Part shown: positions 1 through 6,927 of the stretch, one piece after another | Numbering within the stretch: position 1 is the stretch's first letter | Layout of the letters: every line of letters starts with the position of its first letter | Source of the DNA: Tepidimonas sediminis | GTDB taxonomy: Bacteria > Pseudomonadota > Gammaproteobacteria > Burkholderiales > Burkholderiaceae_C | Direction of reading: 5' to 3' | Assembly: GCF_007556605.1 (NCBI RefSeq) | Contig: NZ_VJND01000001.1 | Location: forward strand, 186,001 to 250,000 | DNA length: 64,000 bases | Notes under the pieces: model-generated | Database searches by the model: none | The model's input: the letters and a program-made list of their open reading frames with translations, nothing else | Told to the model about the DNA's origin: nothing | Program-made: the position numbers and the translations under genes

Positions 1-113
1 GTCAGGCGCAGCGCGCTGCCGCGGCGCATCACGCCGGACCAGTGGCAGCCGCCGGGCAGACGCTCCTCCCACAGGAAGCGCTCGGGAGGCAGGGGATGCA
101 GATGCTGGGCCAT
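1..113 (-). CDS. Urea carboxylase-associated protein 1 (DUF1989), N-terminal fragment
   Basis: Only the first 37 residues lie in the window; the gene runs off the left edge. The fragment begins MAQHLHPLPPERFLWEE and continues into RLPGGCHWS and a following RRG-ALRLT stretch, which matches the start of the DUF1989 proteins (UAAP1) found beside urea/guanidine carboxylase and allophanate hydrolase genes. It follows the ABC transporter ATPase by 28 bp on the same strand, so it is the fourth gene of the riboswitch-controlled operon. The missing part should carry the second DUF1989 gene and the carboxylase. The family assignment rests on a short N-terminus plus context. Confidence 0.65.
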   Translation of the reverse strand, partial: MAQHLHPLPPERFLWEERLPGGCHWSGVMRRGSALRL

Positions 114-141
114 CGGGCTAACCTCGTCGGTGAACGGTGGA

Positions 142-990
142 TCACGGTTGGGCGGCCGGCTCGGTGGCGCGGTTGAGCCGCTCGAGCAGGCCCTGGTCGG
201 TCTTCATGCCGGAGGTGGCGCGGATGCGCGCCAGGATCTCCTTCTTCAGCGCCAGGAACTCCGGCGCGTGCTTCATGTCCGGGTCGCGCTGCGCCGGCAA
301 CGGCACCGGGTAGATGGTGTCGATGCGCCCCGGGCGGGGCGCCAGCACGACGACGCGGTCGGCCAGGTAGATCGCCTCCTCGACGTCGTGCGTGACGAAC
401 ACGAGGGTGGTGGCCTCCACGCGATGCACGTGGCGGATCAGGTCGTGCATCACCTCGCGCGTCTGCGCGTCCAGCGCGCCGAACGGCTCATCCATCAGCA
501 GGATGCGCGGACGCCCCATCAGCGCGCGCGCGATGGCCACGCGCTGCTGCATGCCGCCGGAGAGCTGGTTCGGCCATGCGCGTGCCGCCCCGGTCAGCCC
601 CATCAGCGCCAGCAGCGCGTCGGCACGCCCGGAGGCGGCCTCCACGTCGGCCAGCGTCAGGTTCTCGCGCCCGTGGCGCAGGCGGCGGCTGAACTTGACG
701 TTGTCCTCCACCGTCAGCCACGGGTACAGGCTGTAGTGCTGGAACACCATCGCGCGGTCGGCGCCGGGCCCGTGCACCGGCTGGCCGCCGACGCGGATCG
801 TGCCCTCGTCGTGCGTTTCCAGCCCGGCCAGCACGCGCAGCAGCGTCGATTTGCCGCAGCCCGAGGCGCCCACCAGCGTCACGAACTCGTTGTGCGCCAC
901 GTCCAGGTCGATCGCGCGCAGCGCCTCGACGCGGCGCGCGCCCTCGTCGAACCACTTGCCCAGCGCGCGGATCTCGATTTCGGCCGCCAT
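142..990 (-). CDS. ABC transporter ATP-binding protein (guanidine/urea carboxylase-linked)
   Basis: A 282-residue nitrate/sulfonate/taurine-type ABC ATPase that should power uptake through the adjacent permease at the inner membrane. Walker A (GASGCGKST) lies at about residues 41-49, the Q-loop at Q84, the signature LSGGMQQ at 143-149, Walker B ILLMDEP at 163-169 and the H-loop His at 201. The ATG at 990 starts 2 bp after the permease stop, which fixes the start. The substrate cannot be read from the ATPase. The riboswitch upstream of the operon and the DUF1989 gene downstream point to guanidine or a related nitrogen compound rather than taurine or nitrate. Confidence 0.93.
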   Translation of the reverse strand: MAAEIEIRALGKWFDEGARRVEALRAIDLDVAHNEFVTLVGASGCGKSTLLRVLAGLETHDEGTIRVGGQPVHGPGADRAMVFQHYSLYPWLTVEDNVKFSRRLRHGRENLTLADVEAASGRADALLALMGLTGAARAWPNQLSGGMQQRVAIARALMGRPRILLMDEPFGALDAQTREVMHDLIRHVHRVEATTLVFVTHDVEEAIYLADRVVVLAPRPGRIDTIYPVPLPAQRDPDMKHAPEFLALKKEILARIRATSGMKTDQGLLERLNRATEPAAQP

Positions 991-992
991 GT

Positions 993-1814
993 TCAGCCCC
1001 TCAGGTACAGCCACGGGAAGGCGCGCCGGTGCGCCCAGCGGAACAGCTGGTCCATCACCAGCCCGATGGCGCCGATCAGCAGGATGCCGACGAAGATCTT
1101 GTCGGTCTGCAGGAAGCGCTGGGCCTTCAGGATCGCGTAGCCGAGCCCGGAGTTGGCCGCCACCAGCTCGGCCACCACCAGGTAGGTCCAGGCCCAGCCC
1201 ATCGTCACGCGCAGCGTGTCCAGCAGCGCCGGCTTGGCCGCCGGCAGGATCACCCACTGGATGATCTCGCCGGTGCGCGCGCCCATGGTCTGGGCCGCCT
1301 CCACCTGCGCCATCGGCACGCGGCGCACGTCCTCGGCCATCATCAGCACCATCTGGAAGAAGGTGCCGATCCAGATGATGGCGATCTTGGACGCCTCGCC
1401 GATGCCGACCCACAGCATCACCAGCGGGATGAAGGCCACCGCCGGCATGTAGCGGATGAAGTCGGTCAGCGGCTCCAGAAGCGCCTGCACCGGGCGGAAG
1501 GTGCCGATCAGCAGCGCCAGCGGCAGCGCGATCACCGCCGACAGCGCGAAGCCGGCGCCGACGCGGTAGATGCTGATCAGCAGGTCGCCGAGCAGCCCGT
1601 CCTCGCGCCACCACGTCACCAGCCGGGCGGCCACATCCAGCGGCGAGGGCAGGAACACGCGGTCGACCACCTCCAGCGCCGCCAGCGCCCACCACAGCGC
1701 CAGCGGCACCAGCAGGCCCAGGCTGGCGTACCACCAGTACGCGCGGCGGCCGATCGGGGCGCGCAGCCGCCAGGCGCTGGCGCGCCGTCCGGATGGAGAC
1801 ATGGTCGCGCTCAC
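993..1814 (-). CDS. ABC transporter permease (SsuC/TauC type, guanidine/urea carboxylase-linked)
   Basis: A 273-residue inner-membrane permease of the binding-protein-dependent transport family, with about six hydrophobic segments. The cytoplasmic EAA loop that docks on the ATPase is visible at about residues 172-197 (EAAQTMGAR, then LPAAKPAL). I chose the GTG at 1814 because it overlaps the stop of the substrate-binding gene as GTGA, which suggests translational coupling. An ATG at 1802 is a possible shorter start. Family resemblance alone would suggest sulfonate or taurine uptake. The guanidine-I riboswitch and DUF1989 context make a guanidine-related substrate more likely. Confidence 0.92.
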   Translation of the reverse strand: MSATMSPSGRRASAWRLRAPIGRRAYWWYASLGLLVPLALWWALAALEVVDRVFLPSPLDVAARLVTWWREDGLLGDLLISIYRVGAGFALSAVIALPLALLIGTFRPVQALLEPLTDFIRYMPAVAFIPLVMLWVGIGEASKIAIIWIGTFFQMVLMMAEDVRRVPMAQVEAAQTMGARTGEIIQWVILPAAKPALLDTLRVTMGWAWTYLVVAELVAANSGLGYAILKAQRFLQTDKIFVGILLIGAIGLVMDQLFRWAHRRAFPWLYLRG

Positions 1815-2809
1815 TTGACCCCCGCGACGTCACGCACCAGCGAGGCGTCCAGCCCCTTGGCCGGGTCGACCTTGCCTTCCATCAGCTTGTTGTCCAGCAG
1901 GAAGCGCACGATGGTCGGCGCCACCGCGAGCAGCGAGGTCGGCTCGCTGGCAGGACCGAAGGCCTTCAGATTGTCGGCCTGGTCGAAGAAGCGCGTGCCG
2001 GCCAGGAAGACGGCGTACTCCTTCGGATCCATCTCGACCACCTTGGCCATGATCTGCGCCGCCTCGGCCGGGTTGGCGCGAATGAAGGCCTGCACGTCGT
2101 ACCAGGCGCGCACCATGCCGACGAAGTCCTTGCGCTTGACCGGGTCCTTCAGCGCCTTGTCGTGCGCCACCAGCAGGTCGGGGATCATGCCGGGCAGATC
2201 CCTGGAGGTGAACAGCGCCTTGCCCTTGCCGCTGGCCTCGATGCGCGCGATCCACGGGTTCCACACCACCGCGGCGTCGACGCGGCCGGCCATGAAGGCG
2301 GCGGCCGCATCGCCGGCGGCGAGGTTGACCACCTGCACGTCCTTCAGCGTCAGGCCGTGGCGGCTCAGCGCCACCGTCAGCAGGAAGTGCGAGACGCTGA
2401 ACTCCTCCAGCGCGATCTTCTTGCCCTTCAGGTCGGCGAACGAGCGGATGCCGGGGCCGACCATGATGGCGTCGTTGCCGGCCGAGTTGTCGTTGACGAG
2501 GATCGCCTTCAGCGGCACGCCCTTGGCCAGCGGCGCCATGGTGTCGCTCCAGGTCTGGGAGTTGGCGTCGAGCTGGCCCGCGGACAGTGCCGAGATCGAG
2601 TCGGTGTAGTTGGCGAACCAGACCAGCTTGACGTCGGCGCCGTGCTTCTTGAAGAAGCCCTTCTGTTCGGCGACGTACCACGCCACCCAGCCGGGCCAGT
2701 CGGAGACCCCGACACGGACGGTGGCCTGCGCGGCCAGGGGGGCGGTGAGGGTGGCGGCCGCGAGGGCCAGCGTCATGAAGGTGCGGCGAGCGAAGGTAGG
2801 CAGAGGCAT
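1811..2809 (-). CDS. ABC transporter substrate-binding protein (guanidine/urea carboxylase-linked)
   Basis: A 332-residue periplasmic binding protein of the NMT1/SsuA-like superfamily. The first 29 residues form a signal peptide with an Arg-Arg pair, an Ala/Leu-rich core and a probable cleavage site after AAQA. The mature protein begins TVRVGVSDWPGWVAWYVAEQ, typical of this fold. The ATG at 2809 is preceded by a strong AGGAG ribosome-binding site. It is the first gene of the operon and lies about 50 nt downstream of the guanidine-I riboswitch. It probably captures guanidine or a derivative in the periplasm. The ligand is inferred from context, because no ligand residues are recognisable by eye. 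Confidence 0.92.
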   Translation of the reverse strand: MPLPTFARRTFMTLALAAATLTAPLAAQATVRVGVSDWPGWVAWYVAEQKGFFKKHGADVKLVWFANYTDSISALSAGQLDANSQTWSDTMAPLAKGVPLKAILVNDNSAGNDAIMVGPGIRSFADLKGKKIALEEFSVSHFLLTVALSRHGLTLKDVQVVNLAAGDAAAAFMAGRVDAAVVWNPWIARIEASGKGKALFTSRDLPGMIPDLLVAHDKALKDPVKRKDFVGMVRAWYDVQAFIRANPAEAAQIMAKVVEMDPKEYAVFLAGTRFFDQADNLKAFGPASEPTSLLAVAPTIVRFLLDNKLMEGKVDPAKGLDASLVRDVAGVK

Positions 2810-2856
2810 GGCGGGCTCCTGGATGGGAAGGGCGCAGGGCGAACGCGTCGCTGCGA

Positions 2857-2970
2857 CCTCCCGGGCTTTTGTCCCGCCGTGTAGCCCCGGCTGCACCCAG
2901 CCGCGGCCGACCGCTCTCGGACCAGACACCGGCCGCCGGAACTGCGGCGCGATCGGAACCCTAGCGGTCT
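2857..2970 (-). ncRNA. Guanidine-I (ykkC) riboswitch
   Basis: On the reverse strand the region reads through the conserved blocks of the ykkC guanidine-I aptamer in the correct order: CTAGGGTTCCG near 2964-2954, then TCTGGTCCGAGAGC around 2927-2914, then ACACGGCGGGACAAAAGC and CCCGGGAGG ending near 2857. A variable GC-rich hairpin separates the last two blocks. This aptamer binds guanidinium and usually turns on genes for guanidine carboxylase, exporters or associated ABC transporters. It sits directly before the substrate-binding protein gene. Confidence 0.95.
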
Positions 2971-3005
2971 TGGGGCGTCGTCCGCCCCCGCGCAAACCTG
3001 AAGCA

Positions 3006-3022
3006 AGCAAAGGGCATGCCAG
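3006..3022 (-). promoter_or_regulatory. Putative sigma-54 (-24/-12) promoter for the guanidine operon
   Basis: The reverse strand reads CTGGCATG CCCT TTGCT, which matches the RpoN consensus YTGGCACG-N4-TTGCW at all but one position and has the essential GG and GC at the right spacing. Transcription would start near 2994, about 24 nt before the riboswitch, and run into the transporter operon. Sigma-54 control fits nitrogen-limitation regulation through NtrC. No NtrC site was identified, so this is a motif-based prediction. Confidence 0.55.
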
Positions 3023-3159
3023 CGCGGTCGGGCCCGAACATCCCCATCTGCGGAAGGGTTGCCGGCGGCCTGCCGGCCTCTCGTGCGCGGCCGACTCGTG
3101 CGCTGCTCGCACCGTGGTGGTGCGGCTGCACCACGGCCGGGCATGGTGTCCGCGGCCGG

Positions 3160-5067
3160 TCAGTCGAAGACCGTGCGCTGGCCGCAGGCGCCGCAGCGGG
3201 CGCCGCCGCACCCCGCGCAGGCCTCGACAGGCTCTCGCGCGGGAGCGGGTGAGGGGGCCTGTGCGGCCCGCGGGACGGGGTCGAGCACCGACCCGACCAC
3301 CGCATTCGGCCGGTAGGTGGTCAGCCCCTTCAGCCCGGCGCGCCAGGCCTGCAGATAGAGATCCCGAAACGCCTCGCTGGGACAGTCGGCCGGGACGTTG
3401 ACCGTCTTGCTGATGCCGGCGTCGACGAAAGGCTGCACCGCGGCCACCATCGCCACGTGGTCCGCCGGGGCGATTTCCAAGGCGCTGACGAACGCTTCCG
3501 TCAAGGGGGCCTGCGGTCCATGCAGTGCCCGGTACAGGCGCCAGGCGTGGTCCTGCACCTCGTGGACGCGCACGTGGCCGTCGGCCTCGCGCTTGCGGCG
3601 CGTGTAAGTCCATGCGAAGGCCGGCTCGATGCCGTTGGAAGTGTTGTCGGCGAAGGCCAGGCTGACGGTGCCGGTGGGCGCGATCGACAGCAGGTGGCTG
3701 TTGCGCAGACCGTGGGCGCGGATGGCGGCCTTGAGATCATCGGGCAGCCGGCTGGCGAAGGTGCCTTCGGCCAGCACGGCATCGGCGTCGAACAGGGGGT
3801 AAGCCCCTTTCTCGCGCGCCAGCGCCACCGAGGCGCGGTAGGCCGCGTCGCGCATCGTGCGCGCGATGCGGCTGGCCATCGCGCGGCCGTCGTCGCGGTC
3901 GTAGCGCAGCCCGAGCATGATCAGCGCATCGCCCAGCCCGGTGAAGCCGACGCCGATGCGGCGCTTGGCGCGCGCCTCGGCCTGCTGCTGCGGCAGCGGC
4001 CACGGCGTGACATCCAGCACGTCGTCCAGCAGCCGCACCTGCACCGCCACCGCTTGCGCCAAGGCGTCGAAGTCGAGCTGCGCCGGCCCGCCGTGCCCGA
4101 ACGGGTGGCGCACGAAGCGGGGCAGGATCAGGGGCCCCAGGCAGCAACCGCCGTACGGCGGCAGCGGCTGCTCGCCGCACGGGTTGGTGGCCTCGATGCG
4201 CTCGATCGCGCGCAAGTTGTTGTCGCGCTGGATGGCGTCGAGGAACAGCACGCCCGGCTCGGCACAGTCGTAGGCGGCGCGCGTCAGCGCCTCCCACAGC
4301 GCGCGCGCCGGCACGCGCCGGTACACCCACAGGCCATCGGCCCTACGCGCCGCCCCGGCGGCCTTGCGCTCGTCGGACGGCTCGGCGCGGTGCATCAGCT
4401 CCCACTCGGCGCCGGCCTGCACGGCCTCGATGAAGGCGTCCGGCACCGCGACCGAGACGTTGAAGGGGCTCCACCGCCCCGGCGTGCGCTTGGCGGTGAC
4501 GAACTCGAGTACGTCGGGGTGGTCGATGCGCAGCACCGCCATTTGAGCGCCGGGGCGCACACCGTCGCCAGCCACCGCCGAGGCCATGCGCTCGAAGGCG
4601 TCGACGCAGGCGCACGGGCCGCCCGTCGGCGCGGTGGGGTCCGGCCGAGCGTCGCGCGGCCGGACGCGGGAAAAGTCGCAGCCGACGCCCCCGCCCAGGC
4701 GCAGCGTCTCGCCCGCCTCGCGCAGCGCGGCCTCCAGCCCCGGGTAACCGTCCGCATCCGTGCCGTGCAGGGCATCTCCCAGCGGCTGCACGAAGCAGTT
4801 CACCAGCGTCGCCGGCGTGCCGCGGCCCGCCGCGCTCATGATGCGGCCAGCGCCGATCGCCCCGGCAGCCAGGTGCTGGCGGAAGCGCCGCGCCCACATG
4901 ATCCGCCGATCCGCCGGCTCGGCCGCGGCCACGGCCCGTGCGACACGCCCGAACAAGTCGTCCGGCCCCCGCTCGCCCGGCGCAAAGTAGCGCTGCCGCA
5001 GCACCTCCACGCTGATCGGCTGGGGCGGCAGCGGCGGCAGCACCTCGTCGGCGGGTGTGCAGTCCAT
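3160..5067 (-). CDS. nrdJ: Adenosylcobalamin-dependent (class II) ribonucleoside-diphosphate reductase
   Basis: A 635-residue single-chain ribonucleotide reductase that makes deoxyribonucleotides without oxygen, using a B12-derived radical. The active-site Cys is in LVNCFV (about C91). The NPCGEQ motif of the large subunit is at 295-300, and glycine-rich substrate-binding stretches follow. The C-terminus carries CAGCGGARCGACG, a Cys cluster that probably serves redox or zinc binding. The ATG at 5067 has a GGAG site upstream; the frame is open further upstream but without better starts. No nrdA/nrdB gene is nearby. No cobalamin riboswitch was seen in the roughly 180 bp upstream. Confidence 0.9.
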   Translation of the reverse strand: MDCTPADEVLPPLPPQPISVEVLRQRYFAPGERGPDDLFGRVARAVAAAEPADRRIMWARRFRQHLAAGAIGAGRIMSAAGRGTPATLVNCFVQPLGDALHGTDADGYPGLEAALREAGETLRLGGGVGCDFSRVRPRDARPDPTAPTGGPCACVDAFERMASAVAGDGVRPGAQMAVLRIDHPDVLEFVTAKRTPGRWSPFNVSVAVPDAFIEAVQAGAEWELMHRAEPSDERKAAGAARRADGLWVYRRVPARALWEALTRAAYDCAEPGVLFLDAIQRDNNLRAIERIEATNPCGEQPLPPYGGCCLGPLILPRFVRHPFGHGGPAQLDFDALAQAVAVQVRLLDDVLDVTPWPLPQQQAEARAKRRIGVGFTGLGDALIMLGLRYDRDDGRAMASRIARTMRDAAYRASVALAREKGAYPLFDADAVLAEGTFASRLPDDLKAAIRAHGLRNSHLLSIAPTGTVSLAFADNTSNGIEPAFAWTYTRRKREADGHVRVHEVQDHAWRLYRALHGPQAPLTEAFVSALEIAPADHVAMVAAVQPFVDAGISKTVNVPADCPSEAFRDLYLQAWRAGLKGLTTYRPNAVVGSVLDPVPRAAQAPSPAPAREPVEACAGCGGARCGACGQRTVFD

Positions 5068-5252
5068 GGAGACTCCGGGGCATCGGCCGACCTGATTACA
5101 CCACCTCTGCCGTGCCCCCGAAAGGGGCTGACCCGGGGATTTCGTCGCGACCACGCCGCAGGCTCATGCCTCGTTGGACAAGACTGACGCTTGACGGCCG
5201 CTTCGCCTGGCCATAGGGTGGAATAGTTTTCAACACTACTTTTGGCGGTGCC

Positions 5253-5489
5253 ATGAAGACACTGACGGCCAGCGAAGCCTACCGGCATTTCTCCCATCTG
5301 CTGCGCCAAGTCGCCGAGGGCGAGGTGGTCACCATCGTCTCGCGCGGCAAGACAGTGGCCACGATCCTGCCTGCCCGGCCAGGGCACTTCGAGCGGCAGC
5401 GTGCGCGTCAGCGGCTGCTTGCGCGGCTGCACCAGCAACCCGCCAGCAGCGCACGCAACTGGACACGCGATGAGTCGTACGAAGGCTGA
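5253..5489 (+). CDS. Phd/YefM-type antitoxin
   Basis: A 78-residue antitoxin. Its N-terminus MKTLTASEAYRHFSHLL followed by EGEVVTIVSRGKTVATI is the standard Phd/YefM DNA-binding half; the charged C-terminal tail (residues 47-78) would wrap the toxin. It normally neutralises the PIN-domain RNase encoded 5 bp downstream and represses its own promoter as a complex. The downstream toxin gene here carries two frameshifts, so this antitoxin may be orphaned. The family call is firm; whether it still has a partner is not. Confidence 0.85.
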   Translation: MKTLTASEAYRHFSHLLRQVAEGEVVTIVSRGKTVATILPARPGHFERQRARQRLLARLHQQPASSARNWTRDESYEG

Positions 5490-5494
5490 CCGCC

Positions 5495-5933
5495 GTGCGT
5501 GTGGCGCTCGATACCAACGTGTTGGCGTATGCTGAGGGTGTCGGTGATACCGCACGCTGCGTGCAGGCTCGGCAGTGGGTCGGGCGCTTGGAGGGCCATG
5601 ACGTCATCTGCCGGTGCAGACGTTGGGGGAGCTTGTCCGCGTGCTCACCCGCAAGGCTGGCCGCGATGCGATTGTGGTGCGCCAAGACGTTTTGAGCTGG
5701 GCCGACAGCTTTGAGGTGGCCGACTCGACCTGGCCGGCATTTGAGGCAGCGCTGGACTTGACCGTCGACCATCAGTTGCCCATCTGGGACGCCTTGATTC
5801 TGGCCGTCGCGGCGCAAGCGCGCTGTCGACTGCTGCTATCGGAAGACTTCCAGCATGGCTTCACCTGGCGGGGGTCACCGTGCTCAACCCCTTCGTCGAG
5901 CCGCATCCGCTGCTTGCCTCCCTGCTTGGCTAG
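5495..5933 (+). pseudogene. VapC-like PIN-domain toxin, broken by two frameshifts
   Basis: Starting at GTG 5495 the protein reads VRVALDTNVLAYAEG, a PIN-domain start with its first catalytic Asp. Near 5610 the family-like reading shifts frame and continues as QTLGELVRVLTRKAG, with the later acidic residues in IWDALILAVA and LLLSEDF. In a five-G run near 5870 the frame shifts again, and the expected ending VTVLNPFVEPH runs to TAG at 5931. Both breaks look like loss of one base. PIN toxins cut RNA when not bound by antitoxin, so loss of function is tolerated. A sequencing or assembly error in G runs is the alternative. Confidence 0.7.
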
Positions 5934-6042
5934 CACGAGCCGGTCCTGACCGAACCCGTCACGTGAAATCCAACCCCTGCCGCAGCGTCATTCGCGAGGG
6001 TTGAGCGGGCCGACGAAAAACAGCGGGCGGCTCTCGGGCAAC

Positions 6043-6365
6043 TCAACCGGGCAGCCGGGGCGAGCCGGGATGGACGCGCGCGGCGTCCGGTGCGCTGAGG
6101 CAGCCAGGCGTGCCCCGGATGAGCCGCGCCTCCAGCGGGAAGAGTTTGGCGCGCACGACCGAGGGGGCTGGCAGGCCGGCGGCGGTCAGGTCCTCGATGG
6201 CGCAGTCGAGCGGCCACGGCGGGTCCTTGGCCGAGGTGGATCATGGCCAGCTCGACGAGCCCCGCCGGGGTGTTGAAGGCCGACCAGCGCCGGGCGGTTT
6301 TTGCTGGCGGCGCGGTCGGTGAACGGAAACGGCACGCGCACCACCTGACCGCGCTCACAGGTCAC
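6043..6365 (-). pseudogene. MazF/PemK-like toxin, frameshifted
   Basis: From GTG 6365 the reverse strand reads VTCERGQVVRVPFPFTD, then RAASKNRPALV, the start of the MazF/PemK endoribonuclease fold. Similarity then moves to another frame (FNTPAGLVELAMI) and to a third (PPWPLDCAIEDLTAAGL, then VVRAKLFPLEARLIRG), ending at TGA 6043. At least two indels are needed, so no intact toxin is made. The start overlaps the end of the AbrB-type antitoxin by 11 bp, the usual arrangement of a MazEF-like pair. Endpoints are approximate because of the frame changes. Confidence 0.65.
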
Positions 6366-6600
6366 GGTATGCCTCCTCGTCGGCGGGGCTCATCCATTCC
6401 GAGAGCGTGCCCTCGACGGCCTTGAGGTAGTCGAGGTCCAGCGGCTGCACGCGGCGCACGCGCGCGCTGCCGTCCGGCTCGAGCTCCCAAGCGATGAGGT
6501 CGCCCGGGCTGACGTGCAGGACGGCGCGGATTTCGGCGGGGATGGTGGTCTGGCCCTTGGAGGTGACTTGGGCGAGCGCGATCGTGCGCGACTCCCGGAT
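6355..6600 (-). CDS. AbrB/MazE-family antitoxin, start codon apparently lost
   Basis: About 80 residues with a SpoVT/AbrB swapped-hairpin DNA-binding domain: LAQVTSKGQTTIPAEIRAVL, then SPGDLIAWELEPDG and an acidic C-terminus ending SPADEEAYRDL. It would bind the MazF-like toxin and the operon promoter. An AGGAG ribosome-binding site lies at the right distance, but the codon where ATG is expected (6598-6600) is ATC. No ATG, GTG or TTG in frame gives a normal start. The gene may be silent through a point mutation, which fits the decayed toxin behind it. Confidence 0.6.
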   Translation of the reverse strand: MRESRTIALAQVTSKGQTTIPAEIRAVLHVSPGDLIAWELEPDGSARVRRVQPLDLDYLKAVEGTLSEWMSPADEEAYRDL

Positions 6601-6603
6601 GTC

Positions 6604-6927
6604 AGAACTCCTTGCGCGCCTTGCTTTACCGCGGCGGCTTGGCCTGCGCCAGGAGGGCATCGAGATCTCTGCAACCGCCGCAGCAACGGCGCCTCGATGC
6701 CGCCGACCATCCTTGTCGGCAACAAGGTGCGCTACCGACCGCGCGACGTCGAGCGCTGGCTGCAGAGCCTGGAAAGCGGCCTGCCGCCGGACCTGCACGA
6801 ACATCGGCCCGAGCCGACCCGTGGCCCGGGACGGCCGACGAAGGCGCAACAGGTCCGCATGCGCCAGCAGGCGGCGGCGGGCACCAGCAGCCAAGCCCAT
6901 CAGCCGCCTTCTCCGACTTCGCCGTAG
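6604..6927 (+). pseudogene. Remnant of a small helix-turn-helix/excisionase-like protein
   Basis: The readable part runs from about 6670 to 6900 and includes DLCNRRSNG, then PPTILVGNKVRYRPRDVERW, which resembles the wing and recognition part of AlpA/excisionase-type regulators followed by a proline- and charge-rich tail. The segment upstream that would complete the domain (LALPRRLGLRQEGIE) is in another frame, so the gene looks frameshifted. An ATG at 6697 could still make a 76-residue fragment. It overlaps the 3' end of the opposite-strand VWA gene. The family assignment is tentative. Confidence 0.3.

Noticed and set aside
5068-5252. Possible cobalamin riboswitch before nrdJ
   Set aside because: None of the conserved B12-box blocks were found.
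5068-5252. Left attachment site matching the tRNA-Asn 3' end
   Set aside because: No copy of the tRNA 3' sequence was found here or elsewhere in the accessory region by eye.
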